Source: Mesorhizobium alhagi CCNWXJ12-2 (GTDB lineage: Bacteria; Pseudomonadota; Alphaproteobacteria; Rhizobiales; Rhizobiaceae). From it: a stretch of 36,060 nt of DNA. The stretch is taken from NCBI RefSeq assembly GCF_000236565.1, contig NZ_AHAM01000250.1, positions 1-36,060 on the forward strand, given 5' to 3'. The notes under the pieces are model-generated. The model did not search any database, was not told where the DNA came from, and worked only from the letters and a program-made list of their open reading frames with translations. Within the stretch, counting starts at the first letter, position 1, and each line of letters begins with the position of its first letter. The translations under genes were made by a program, and so were the position numbers. Below are positions 16,369 to 24,208 of the stretch, piece by piece.

Positions 16369-16860
16369 ATGCCGGTATTTGATGAAATCGGACGCTTCGG
16401 CGCGGCGCTCAGGAAAACGCGCCGCAACAGCCAGGCGATCCGCCAGAAGAATGCGCTGCTGCCGGAACTGCAGAAGATGAAGCTGCCCGACGACAAGTCT
16501 TTCGACCAGGCGGTTGCGGTATATGGACATCGAGCCGATGATGTCTTCAATATCGGCAGCGCCCGCGAGGCCTTGGATTGGCTGCTCTATGAATGGCCGG
16601 ACGGCGCGATTGACAGCCTCAAGGTGCGCGCGGCGCGGCAGGCTTGCATCGTGGCCCTGGACGGCGGCGATGCGGAAGTTGCTCGCCTGGCGTTCCGCCT
16701 GGCCGTTGAGGAAGCGGGAAACCTCATCGGCGATGTCGACAGCGTCCACAAGCGGGCAGCGCTGATCCATCATCCGGAGCCGGTTGAAACAGCCGATAGG
16801 ACGCATCTTACGCGCGGCTCGTCATTGGATGCGCGGAAATGTGCGCGCGGTGCCGTCTGA
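16369..16860 (+). CDS. DUF982-domain protein
   Basis: 163 residues from ATG 16369, with GAGGGA 8 bases upstream. Residues about 45-122 fit DUF982: V-A-V-Y-G-H, then I-G-S-A-R-E-A-L-D-W-L-L-Y-E-W-P, then A-A-R-Q-A-C-I-V-A-L-D-G and A-R-L-A-F-R-L-A-V-E-E-A-G. This small domain is found almost only in Rhizobiales, often in many copies on plasmids and symbiosis islands, and has no known role. Usual members are about 75-100 residues, so the 45-residue basic N-terminal part and the about 40-residue tail are extra. The tail ends in Arg/Ala-rich sequence and may be extended by decay of an original stop. Confidence 0.7.
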   Translation: MPVFDEIGRFGAALRKTRRNSQAIRQKNALLPELQKMKLPDDKSFDQAVAVYGHRADDVFNIGSAREALDWLLYEWPDGAIDSLKVRAARQACIVALDGGDAEVARLAFRLAVEEAGNLIGDVDSVHKRAALIHHPEPVETADRTHLTRGSSLDARKCARGAV

Positions 16861-17492
16861 GCGCATCGGTCGGCATATCCAAAAAGCAAAATTTGGCGTG
16901 CGCAGGAATTCCAGAACAAATCTACCGCGTTCGTTCGAGCAAGCCCAAAACTGAGCGCGTCGTCGGCTGGCCACGCTGACCAAGGTGCATGACCAAACAA
17001 GTGATCGCCCCGCGAGGTAATGGTCAGTTCGTTCTCGCAAGCTGGGCCGGATCATTCGACCATGACGATCTCGCGCCGAAGCTGAAGTTTTCGAAATGCG
17101 GTGGCAAGAAGATCAGCCTGAGCTTGAGGCTGCCATCAGGCCTGAGCGATTGGGCCAATCCTTTGATCACGTCGAAGGATTGATAGCCCGGCAGATCACC
17201 GCGACATCCCGTTCAGCTTCCGCGCTTCTCGTTCCAGCGCGTCACCATCGTTGCCGAAACGCTCAACCAAATCCTTGGTCGTCATAGACCGGTGGTGGTC
17301 AAAACAGGGAGAATTGTACGAGTCAAATCAACGCTCATTTAAAGCTCACCAACCTAGTGAGGGTCACCAACAATCAAGGCATCACGGCATCGCGGAATTC
17401 GCTGATACCGGGGTGATCTTATTACCGCCGGTGATCAGGCAACCTCGGTCACCACAAGGCATGGATAATAGCCGAGACTAAGGGACTCCAGC
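16861..17492. other. 630-base stretch without a supported gene
   Basis: Only short frames are present. A 29-codon minus-strand frame near 17200-17285 (M-T-T-K-D-L-V-E-R-F-G) begins like a coding sequence but stops early and has no clear ribosome site. A GTGATC motif is repeated at 17413 and 17431. The stretch may be old decayed DNA. Confidence 0.35.
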
Positions 17493-17663
17493 ATGCATAC
17501 CTTCTCAAAAGAAAATCTCCAGAGAGGCTTGGATGAATTTCGCAGGATGCTGCGGGAAGCCCGAGCAGAAGAAGATAAATTACGTTCAAAGGCGGAGCTG
17601 ATCTGCGCGAATATCAACGCTATCAAGGCAATAGCCTACGAGGACGGGCATGAAATGAAATAG
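17493..17663 (+). CDS. small charged helical protein, unknown function
   Basis: 56 residues, ATG 17493, with AGGGA about 8 bases upstream. The sequence MHTFSKENLQRGLDEFRRM continues into a highly charged stretch (REARAEEDKLRSKAEL) that should form an amphipathic helix or short coiled coil. There is no signal peptide or membrane segment. Ten bases after its stop a second tiny frame starts, and the stop TAG of this gene is part of that frame's AGGAG ribosome site, so the two may be co-translated. No family is recognised. Confidence 0.5.
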   Translation: MHTFSKENLQRGLDEFRRMLREARAEEDKLRSKAELICANINAIKAIAYEDGHEMK

Positions 17664-17673
17664 GAGCTAACAC

Positions 17674-17760
17674 ATGGACACCAAAGAAGCCCTGCAAATC
17701 AAGGTCGAGCGCGGCCAGCGCGGCATGATGCAAACCGTCGACACGTTTCGCGTCTCGTGA
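17674..17760 (+). CDS. 28-residue ORF with strong ribosome site, possibly truncated
   Basis: ATG 17674 follows AGGAG (17662-17666) at 7 bases, an almost ideal spacing. The frame reads MDTKEALQIKVERGQRGMMQT and stops at 17758-17760. It may be a genuine micropeptide or the start of a lost longer gene. No known family is recognised. Confidence 0.35.
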   Translation: MDTKEALQIKVERGQRGMMQTVDTFRVS

Positions 17761-18138
17761 TGGACTCTCCCAGAATGGCAGCACACTCCCTGGGAGGAAC
17801 TGGTGGACAGGCGGCATGTATTGACCGGGCTATTGGGAGTTGCGGGTCACAACGCAGCACGGCCAAAGGACAGCGCTCGCCGCGGAGACCAGAAGGGCCA
17901 AGCGTTGTACAGCATCAGATCAGCCCTCCTGCGGTGTCGCCTGTTTCAAGCCAGTCCTGATGTTGCTGACGCGGCCGGGGCGGGCGATGCCTTTTGTTCA
18001 TGATCATCAAGGCGGCCGCTTCATTGGCGGGGGAAACCGTCGATCGCGCAATGCTGCTGCGCTTCCGCCGTGGGCTGAACATCACTGCCGCAGCGGTCTC
18101 TCAAGCGGGATCGGCGCGTCGGAGGGCCATCGGATTTC
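17761..18138. other. degenerate stretch, possible N-terminal remnant of an exported protein
   Basis: A GTG at 17803 opens V-D-R-R-H-V-L-T-G-L-L-G-V-A-G, which resembles the n-region and h-region of a Tat or lipoprotein-type signal. It then runs into arginine-rich sequence without family features and stops at 18003. The rest holds no supported gene. It may be the front of a gene destroyed by insertions. Confidence 0.3.
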
Positions 18139-18330
18139 TGCGGCCTTGCGACGCAGCGGGCGATCGGGGCAGCCCTGTCGTTCCTGCGCGAACAGCCAAA
18201 TGTCGACCCTAACCGCATTGTTCTCTACGGGTACAGCCGCGGAGCCATCGCGTCAGCGATGTTCGCAGCGCAGGACGCCAATTTGCGCGCGGGCGGTCTA
18301 TCGACGCGACGGCCTCGAGCGGGACCAGTC
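18139..18330 (+). pseudogene. alpha/beta hydrolase (prolyl-oligopeptidase/dienelactone-hydrolase-like) fragment
   Basis: The plus frame reads A-L-S-F-L-R-E-Q-P-N-V-D-P-N-R-I-V-L-Y-G-Y-S-R-G-A-I-A-S-A, which is the nucleophile elbow of serine hydrolases (Ser in GYSRGA) with its typical lead-in D-P-x-R-I. The helix after the elbow is kept (MFAAQDANLRAG). Both the N-terminal strands and the C-terminal acid/His part are missing, so this is a fragment. It runs in frame to the stop at 18454-18456, which lies inside the next remnant. Confidence 0.6.
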
Positions 18331-18432
18331 TTGCCGATTCTGATCAACGACCGCTTTGACCATGTACCGCTGCGCCCATCTGTTCTGGTCAGTGGAGACG
18401 CTACCCATGTCTACCTTCATGGTAGACGCGAT

Positions 18433-18855
18433 ATGAACGATTCACATCTGGATTGACTGATCGTCGGCGGTGGACCCGCGGGTTTGACGACGGCTGCGAT
18501 TTATCCTGGCAGGTTTCGCCGCCGGGCGCTGTTGATTGATGTCGGCCGCAGCCGCGCGAAATGGTCAGTTTAATACGCAACTATCCGGGCTTTCCCGATC
18601 TCATGTCCGGACCGCAATTGCTTAGTGATATGCGCATGCAGGCACAGCGTTTCGGCGCCTGCATTCAAGGCCGGTACGGTTTCGGCCATCGAACGATCGG
18701 AAGACGGCTTCGTGGTCTCCGCCAGCGACCGAATGGTCAGGGCGGCCGCCGTACTGATCGCCTCCGGCGTTGCGGACAACCTGCCTGATGTGTCCGGCTT
18801 CGGCAAAGAATTGATAACGCGCGGCCGAAGTGCAAAATCCAATGCTGGATTATAG
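18433..18855 (+). pseudogene. thioredoxin-reductase-like FAD/NAD(P) oxidoreductase, N-terminal remnant
   Basis: From ATG 18433 the frame gives MNDSHLD, then an in-frame TGA (18454-18456), then L-I-V-G-G-G-P-A-G-L-T-T-A-A-I-Y, the FAD-binding G-x-G-x-x-G of thioredoxin-reductase-type proteins. A frameshift near 18558-18565 leads to N-Y-P-G-F-P-D-L-M-S-G-P-Q-L-L, and a second near 18665 to G-T-V-S-A-I-E-R-S-E-D-G-F-V-V-S-A-S-D and A-A-A-V-L-I-A-S-G-V-A-D-N-L-P. The CxxC region and the NADPH half are absent. Full-length relatives are about 300 residues. Three lesions plus truncation make it clearly non-functional. Confidence 0.8.
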
Positions 18856-19188
18856 GCGGCTTCGCCTAATGGCGAGCCCCCGCGAATGCCGAACGGGCGT
18901 GGTAAGCGATCGAATACGACGCCCAGCGCGGGGTACACCTCCAGATGCTGTTTCTGATATGTTGGCGGTTTCTTTCTGCCATGCCGCAGGCGAGTCCGTC
19001 TCAAGCGACCATGAGGTCAGATAGACGAGTATCCCGATACAAAACCAGATCCCCGAAACCAGGCACCAGCGGTCGATGCGACGCCGCAGACGTGCCAAAC
19101 GCGCTCGACGCGATATGCGTTTGCGCAGTCGACGTTCCTCGATCGCGAGCCGGCGTTGTACGCGTCGCTCTGTCGGTGAAGTGTTCAT
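18850..19188 (-). CDS. hypothetical small membrane protein with basic N-terminus
   Basis: 112 residues from ATG 19188, with a G-rich stretch (GGGGCGGGCGG) just upstream that gives only a moderate ribosome site. Residues 1-40 are extremely Arg-rich (R-R-L-A-I-E-E-R-R-L-R-K-R), followed by one membrane segment at about 42-62 (CLVSGIWFCIGILVYLTSWSL). The tail is polar and again basic, suggesting an inside-facing N-terminus. No family is recognised. The last codons touch the thioredoxin-reductase remnant on the other strand, so the original stop may have been lost. A decayed or spurious frame cannot be excluded. Confidence 0.4.
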   Translation of the reverse strand: MNTSPTERRVQRRLAIEERRLRKRISRRARLARLRRRIDRWCLVSGIWFCIGILVYLTSWSLETDSPAAWQKETANISETASGGVPRAGRRIRSLTTPVRHSRGLAIRRSRL

Positions 19189-19292
19189 CCGCCCGCCCCG
19201 TCTATAGCCTAGCGGAGGGTAGCAGGACGCAGCTAATGGACCGTTGATGTAGCGCCAATACTTCTAAAAAAATGAGCCTAAACTTGCGGAGT

Positions 19293-19338
19293 CGCTTGTG
19301 CGTTTCCCAAGGGTAAGCCTCGTGCGCTTGTGCGTTTC
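19293..19338. repeat. 14-base direct repeat, two copies 18 bases apart
   Basis: CGCTTGTGCGTTTC occurs at 19293-19306 and again at 19325-19338, each preceded by a G/T-rich start. It lies in non-coding DNA upstream of the small gene at 19453. It may be a regulator site or a relic of slipped-strand duplication. Confidence 0.6.
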
Positions 19339-19452
19339 TTGGTTGCTTCCTGCTTTTTTGGACTCCCTAAGCAGACGCCTACTGCGTAGTTCCTGGCGGG
19401 TTCGGGAACCATCCCCTCGATGTCCGTGTTGGGCGGGAAATGGGAGTGAGCC

Positions 19453-19617
19453 ATGATCCGGCTGTTTGTTCTCGCTGTATTGGCTTTTGCTGCATACATC
19501 GTCTATCAGGCTGAACGCCGGCAGGTTGCTACGCCTCCTCGGCCAAAACGCCGCAAACCGCGGCCGGCAGCAAAGAGAGCGAAAACCGAAGGCAACAAAC
19601 CGGCAGCAAGGTCGTAG
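19453..19617 (+). CDS. small single-pass membrane protein with basic tail
   Basis: 54 residues, ATG 19453, with GGGAGTGAG ending 2 bases upstream. Residues 3-18 (RLFVLAVLAFAAYIVY) form one membrane segment. The rest is a Pro/Arg/Lys-rich cytoplasmic tail (P-P-R-P-K-R-R-K-P-R-P-A-A-K). Small proteins of this layout are frequent in rhizobial genomes and are unassigned. No partner gene is evident. Confidence 0.5.
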   Translation: MIRLFVLAVLAFAAYIVYQAERRQVATPPRPKRRKPRPAAKRAKTEGNKPAARS

Positions 19618-19675
19618 AAATAGGCCTCGCCTGTGAATAGGCGCTTTTCACACACCCCTTTGGGCGGCGGAACAA

Positions 19676-20200
19676 ATGCGACCGTCCCTCGTTGCGCGTG
19701 ACGACCTGCTTTCGGAGTCCGGCTCAATGGCCGACGGTCCCAACTTAGATGATGATCTGGCGGATGAGACCAACGGGCTCCGGCGCGAACTTGCCAACCT
19801 AAGTGCCTGCAACCGCCTAACAACTATCCCCGGTATCGGCCCCATCACTGCGCTGGCCTTCACAAGCACCATCGATATTCCGCAGCGGTACAGGAACTCG
19901 AAGGCTGTTGGACCGATATTGGGGCTGACACCGAAGCTCAATGAGTCGGGAGAAAGCAAGCGTGTTGGATGTAACGCTGTGCGGTGACGCGACGATGCGA
20001 ACGCTGCTTTATGAAGCCGCCCAAGTGTTGCTGACGCGCGTGACGAAATGGTCGTGGCTAAAAGCCTGGGCGATGAACGTTGCCAAGCGGCGTGGCTTGC
20101 GTAAGGCAATCGTAGCACTCGCACGTCCGCACGTCGCCTGGCGGTGATCATGCATCGCATATGGCTGGATGGCACCGAATTCCGCTGGACGCGAGAAGCC
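19676..20200 (+). pseudogene. IS110-family transposase, C-terminal remnant
   Basis: The plus strand carries L-T-T-I-P-G-I-G-P-I-T-A-L-A-F, the helix-hairpin-helix hallmark of the IS110 transposase C-terminal (Transposase_20) domain, then I-L-G-L-T-P-K-L-N-E-S-G-E-S-K-R-V-G. After a frameshift near 19965 it continues G-D-A-T-M-R-T-L-L-Y-E-A-A-Q-V-L-L-T-R, and after a second near 20135 it reads H-R-I-W-L-D-G-T-E-F-R-W. The N-terminal DEDD catalytic domain is absent. It is an old insertion-sequence relic in the decayed region. Confidence 0.85.
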
Positions 20201-20700
20201 TCACCGGCCGCCATCTGACTGGGGACGCCGCAAAGGAGGGAAACAGAGTTCCGCCAACCGGTGGAAACACGTCCTTCGCAGGACAATGGATGAGGTGAGT
20301 TCGCTTAGTGCCTTGCGCCGATCGCATCGTGCGGTCAGGACGCGATTCAGATTGGGCCACCTCGTTCTCCTGGTCCGATGCTGGGAAGGCAAAACGCCGA
20401 TCCCGAAGAGAAGCGAAGGCCCTGCGGAAGACGCCAAAACTCCGGACACATTGAAAGCTCGAAAGCGCTTGACCTCAACACGCCGAATAGAGAAGACACT
20501 GACGTTTTCCATGCTGCCCTCCGTGCAGACCTGCACTTCTTTCAGCTCGATTCTCGCCCTGGCGGCTTGCACGCAACCAGCAAAAAAAGCGCCAACGCGG
20601 ACGAGATGTCGTGGGATTGTTTCTCCCGGAAGTGTCCTCTTGCAATCGACGACGGATTTGCTAAATGTAGTTGCGTGCAACCACAAGGCAGGCAACAGCG
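20201..20700. other. 500-base stretch between IS110 remnant and toxin-antitoxin pair
   Basis: No supported gene. The plus frame near 20510-20590 contains L-A-L-A-A-C-T-Q-P, which looks like a lipobox, but the start lacks a signal-peptide charge pattern and the frame is lost quickly. The first part may be the 3' non-coding end of the IS110 element. Confidence 0.35.
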
Positions 20701-20955
20701 GTGAAACACATCAATATCAGGGAAGCCAAAGCCACCCTGACCGCGCTTGTCGACGCGGCCGAGGGCGGCGACCCGATCACCATCACGAGGCACGGCAAGC
20801 CTGTGGCAGCTCTCGTTCCGATTTCCGATGCGGACAAGCTGTATCCCGACAAGCCCGATCTGCTCGACTACTTGAGGACTTTCCCGGGGTTCCCGGAAGG
20901 CGTTGAACTCGATGAACGCGACCGCACACAGCAGAGCCGCGAGGTCGATCTGTGA
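20701..20955 (+). CDS. Phd/YefM-family antitoxin
   Basis: 84 residues from GTG 20701; a TTG at 20671 is in frame but gives an atypical N-terminus. It starts VKHINIREAKATLTALVDAAEGGDPITITRHGKPVAALVP in standard Phd/YefM form: the N-terminal half binds DNA as a dimer, and the disordered C-terminal part (about 50-84) wraps the toxin. Its stop overlaps the toxin start (GTGA, 20952-20955). It would repress the pair's promoter and neutralise the PIN-domain protein. The surrounding DNA is decayed, which fits a module kept for its addictive effect (inference). Confidence 0.9.
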   Translation: MKHINIREAKATLTALVDAAEGGDPITITRHGKPVAALVPISDADKLYPDKPDLLDYLRTFPGFPEGVELDERDRTQQSREVDL

Positions 20956-21389
20956 GCGGCTACCTCATGGATACAAATGTCGTTTCGCTGTTCGCGCCCG
21001 GCAAGCCTACCATGCCTCAAAAGGCCGATGCCTGGTTTACAGCGAATAGGGCTGATCTCTACATCCCTGCTTTCGCCTTTCATGAGTTGAGAAGGGGTAT
21101 TGCCAAGCACGACCGCCAGGGGGGCCACACGAAGGCGCAAACCCTACTCCAGTGGCTTCACGGCCTGCTGACGACCTACGCCGCCAGTACCGTGCCGTTC
21201 GATGCAGCGGTGGCAATGACGGCAGGGGCGATGGAAGACGCCGCCACGGCCGCGGGGAAGCATCCCGGGCTTGCCCACATAATGATTGCGGCGACCGCGA
21301 AGACGCACTCTATGACGCTATTGACGGCGAACATGAAGCATTTTCAGCCGCTGGGTATCCAATGCCTCGACCCGATGAAGATCACATGA
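20952..21389 (+). CDS. PIN-domain (VapC/FitB-like) toxin, one acidic residue replaced
   Basis: 145 residues from GTG 20952, overlapping the antitoxin stop. It has the PIN pattern: D7 in YLMDTNVVS, E45 in FHELRRGI, then P-G-L-A-H-I-M-I-A-A-T-A and L-L-T-A-N-M-K-H-F. PIN toxins are Mg-dependent ribonucleases that cut tRNA or rRNA. The third conserved acid, normally D in L-A-D-x-x-I-A-A-T-A, is H109 here, and the last position is N127. D7 and E45 remain. Loss of this Asp usually weakens or abolishes nuclease activity, so the toxin may be attenuated. The pair is otherwise complete. Confidence 0.88.
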   Translation: MSGYLMDTNVVSLFAPGKPTMPQKADAWFTANRADLYIPAFAFHELRRGIAKHDRQGGHTKAQTLLQWLHGLLTTYAASTVPFDAAVAMTAGAMEDAATAAGKHPGLAHIMIAATAKTHSMTLLTANMKHFQPLGIQCLDPMKIT

Positions 21390-21669
21390 GAGGGAGGCGA
21401 CCCGAGAGCCGCCCTTCTTGGCCTCGTCGATCGACGAAGGTTTAATGTTGGCGACACTAAGGGTCGTACCTGCGACCGAGCCGACCGGTGCTCATCAACA
21501 TAATCCGCAGTCCACCCGGCGCGGCATTCGAGCGACCATCCGCAGCCGAAATCATAGACAACCCAGCTTTCAAGTTCTTTAGGCACCTCCGGAACTTCAG
21601 GCGCCGACGAGGCGGCGACATTGATAGCTCCGGTGTTCCGCGACCTGAAACATAGCGGTCGTCAGCGTG

Positions 21670-21782
21670 GGCGCGCTAGGCAAGGCCGGCTGGTCGGGGA
21701 GCGCAAGACGATGATCGACCGGGAACATGAACTGCCGATTGCCAAGCAGGCGGCCGAACTGGGGATCAGCCGCAGCAGCGTC
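21670..21782 (+). pseudogene. IS3-family orfA/orfB junction remnant
   Basis: One frame ends L-G-K-A-G-W-S-G-S-A-R-R with a TGA at 21712-21714, like the end of an IS3 orfA. It overlaps an ATG at 21711 that begins M-I-D-R-E-H-E-L-P-I-A-K-Q-A-A-E-L-G-I-S-R-S-S-V, the N-terminus of IS3 orfB. The homology stops at about 21782, where conserved Y-Y would follow. Both frames are truncated, so only the junction of the element remains. Confidence 0.65.
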
Positions 21783-22694
21783 TTAGTGAGCGGCGACGGC
21801 AACGTGCGGACCTTCAACCCGCCCTCCGATACAAGATACTGAACTGCGATAGGAGAGGCGTCCTCAACCACCAAGTTTTCGTTTTTTTTGCGGGCGCGAC
21901 AAGCACTCGCAACCTCGAAACATATTGTGGATATCGAGCAACAAGACGGCCACACGGGTCGTGACCCAATGCTCTGGGTGCCGACTCATGCTACATTTAA
22001 TTAGTTGGCTGCGATCCTCCCTCGAAGCCAACAGCGAGCGTCTACACTTAATCGGCGCTTGGAAGGTCTGGCCCGCCGACCATCATGGCGGGTCTTTTTT
22101 TTCTTCAGCGGCATCTCAACCTGGCCGCTATTTGCGCCCAATTTTATACATCCATGTCGCTCGTCTGCCAGGGCTGGATGAAGATCCAACGCGGCGAGAC
22201 AGGACCCGGAATCCTGCGGATGGAGGAAGGCATCGTACTTGGGCGATGACCGGCTTCGAGAACAGGCGGGCATTCTTCGCGACTCTGCTGTCGGATGCTT
22301 ATGTCGCGGCTGGCTGACGCTGCACGATGAACGATGCGCCTGGAAGAGCTTCGATTGGAATGTGACGGATCGGCTGCATCGGGGCTGATTGCAGATCCTG
22401 TGAACATGGCGAAGTCCTTGCTCCTGCCGGACGAAGGTCTTCAGCGGTCGGAGGAACTGTTCCGCGAGCCGTTCACGCGGCCCAGGCCATAAGGATCTGG
22501 CGGGGCTGCCAACTATAGCAATCGTCTCAAATTCCCGCACAACGGGCACACGGTGGTGAAGGACTATGCCCGATCGCCCGTGCATGCGGGCGCGAGACAT
22601 TCGTATCCTTCGCCGGCATCAAGCACCTTGGTCATGAGATGGCGCAACTATCCGTTCGCGCGCCGAGAGAGGTGGCAATATATGCGCCCACCGC
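21783..22694. other. 900-base stretch with a terminator but no recognised gene
   Basis: Open frames exist on both strands, but none shows a known motif or consistent ribosome site. The only firm element is the intrinsic terminator at 22072-22102. DNA before it (about 21960-22070) is more AT-rich than its surroundings and could be an RNA gene. Confidence 0.4.
22072..22102 (+). terminator. intrinsic terminator with no recognised upstream gene
   Basis: CCCGCC (22072-22077) and GGCGGG (22087-22092) form a perfect 6-bp stem with a 9-base loop, followed directly by TCTTTTTTTT. This is a textbook Rho-independent terminator on the plus strand. The nearest upstream plus-strand features are the IS3 remnant at 21.7 kb and the toxin gene ending at 21389. 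Confidence 0.75.
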
Positions 22695-23150
22695 TTAGAG
22701 GCGTCCTCTCTCGAGCAAACAGGTGGCAACCTCCCGCTGAAGCAGGTTTCCGAGCCCTGCCATCGTTTTGATCCAGAGCTCGTCCGCTTCGGGTGTATCC
22801 TCGTTCCATGCCCGGACAATGACAGTACCTTCGACCTCAGTCGCCTCGCGTCTGCCACCGAGCGCCCTGTAACGGTCGATGAAGTCGTAGGGGTCGAAGT
22901 CGTTCTTGAGATTCCACGCTTAGTGCTCGTGGATTTCCTGAACCGGCCGATAGGCTGCCGAGTTCCTGAATGCGCGGGCCTTGGCGATGATTGACCGCAT
23001 TCTGACGAGTTCGAGCGGGACCGGCCGCTTTGCGGATGCCAGTTGATAAATCTCGGTGTCGAGGTCTTTTTGGGTCCGCCAAAGTTTGTAGCCGTCCGCA
23101 TGGCTGCTTCTGGCAATTCTCTGGGAAATGCGGTCGATCTCAAGCGTCAT
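22695..23150 (-). pseudogene. hypothetical protein gene interrupted by one in-frame stop
   Basis: From ATG 23150 a frame reads MTLEIDRISQRIARSSHADG and runs 76 codons to a TAA at 22920-22922. The same frame continues without another stop to 22695: A-W-N-L-K-N-D-F-D-P-Y-D-F-I-D-R-Y-R-A-L-G-G, then E-G-T-V-I-V-R-A-W-N-E-D-T-P-E-A-D-E-L-W-I-K-T-M. The second half is well-formed coding sequence, so the likely original was a 150-residue soluble protein cut by a nonsense mutation. No family is recognised. The first half alone, rich in Arg and helix formers, could still be made. Confidence 0.6.
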
Positions 23151-23298
23151 GTTGAGGCCCCGTGAACGTCTAAAAGTCCGAAGCTGACCCCGCGCATCTA
23201 TATCAGCACATCGTAATATGCCTTTGCTTAAGGCGGACAGGAAACTTTGATTCGAAATCTAACGGCATGCGCTTGGCCGACACTGTGGCCTGATCAAA

Positions 23299-23514
23299 TC
23301 AACGACCGCGTTCCATCCCCGATCCGGAATGCGGATCTCGGCCACTGTGAAAAGCGCACGTGATTTCGTCGCGTGAGATACCGATGTCGTCAAGAACGTC
23401 ACCCGGTAAGCGGCTCAGCCCATCCGTCGCCGTCCACATGGCCTTTCGCTCGGTGCGACGACGGTTCCATTCGCGAATGGAACCAACTGTAACAAATAGG
23501 AAATTCGTCAACAT
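23299..23514 (-). CDS. DUF1127 small protein
   Basis: 71 residues from ATG 23514, with AAGGGA 9-14 bases upstream; the longer in-frame start at 23715 gives an atypical extension. The C-terminal half fits DUF1127: W-N-R-R-R-T-E-R-K-A-M-W, then L-S-R-L-P-G-D-V-L-D-D-I-G-I-S-R-D-E-I. These proteins are Arg-rich, usually 45-75 residues, and frequent in rhizobia. Some DUF1127 proteins in Agrobacterium and relatives act in RNA turnover, phosphate or carbon homeostasis, and their role here is unknown. The short region after the ISRDEI block is a little longer than usual. Confidence 0.75.
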   Translation of the reverse strand: MLTNFLFVTVGSIREWNRRRTERKAMWTATDGLSRLPGDVLDDIGISRDEITCAFHSGRDPHSGSGMERGR

Positions 23515-23786
23515 CGGAGTGATCCCTTCATCATCTGCTCGAATTGACTGCACGTATTCTAGCCCAGGAAGCGCAAACGGTCCGTGAAGCAAGTCACATA
23601 CGGTGCTCGGCCAGGAACGGGAAATTGTTTGCAAAGCGGACTGGTCATGCCGCAACTTCCTCGTGCCGACGTCGATGTCCCGCCCGTGAACGGCTCCCGG
23701 ACGTTGCCCTAACACGATTTTGGGCGACCTCGGCCGCGATCGAAGGTGACTGCAAGCTCTCAGTCAATGAAGCGGAGACGATGTCG

Positions 23787-24208
23787 TTAAATCGTCTGGG
23801 AGCGCAAGCGCCTGGTGGCCATCTGCCTTTCACTGTTGCAGAAATCGACTAGCATCGTCTTCGCGCTCTCGCCGCAGGTGAGATTGGCGGAATACCCCCC
23901 TCGCTGTCGACACCTGCGATCTGCCGCGGGTTAAGCACCGGACGAATACGCGTGGCCGTTGCCGTCAGCTCCGCTTCCGGATCGCTCTTCTCGATAATCA
24001 TCAGCGCAACGAAGCACGTGGCGGCTTCCTACACGAAATACCTGCTCATGAATTTCGAGCCGATTTCATAGCTGATGCTCTGGATCGGCAGATATTGGGC
24101 TTGGCCTTCCAACGGCCCCAGCGATCCGCTTGAGGCGGGTGGAGCCAAGACCCACGGGCTTGCGATGACGGTTCCTGCCAAGGTCGAAATGCTGATTGTT
24201 TTTCTCCC
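23787..24208 (-). pseudogene. exported hypothetical protein, broken by stop and frameshift
   Basis: On the minus strand an AAAGGAGGG ribosome site (24205-24215) precedes a signal-peptide-like stretch T-I-S-I-S-T-L-A-G-T-V-I-A-S-P-W-V-L-A. Then follow Q-Y-L-P-I-Q-S-I-S-Y-E-I-G-S-K-F and, after a TAG near 24029, E-A-A-T-C-F-V-A-L-M-I-I-E-K-S-D-P-E-A-E-L-T. A frameshift near 23905 leads to N-L-T-C-G-E-S-A-K-T-M-L-V-D-F-C. The start codon also seems lost (ACA or ATC where ATG is expected). The intact ancestor was a secreted protein of about 140 residues, and the function is unknown. Confidence 0.6.

Noticed and set aside
15624-16550. 308-codon minus-strand frame as a single protein
   Set aside because: Only its last 70 residues look like a hydrolase. 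The rest overlaps the DUF982 gene and is frame-shifted relative to the hydrolase remnant.
20510-20660. Small lipoprotein with an LAAC-like lipobox
   Set aside because: There is no proper signal-peptide start or ribosome site, and the frame loses coding character after a few residues.
21390-21420. Terminator after the toxin gene
   Set aside because: The GGCG/CGCC pairing is short and lacks a T run.
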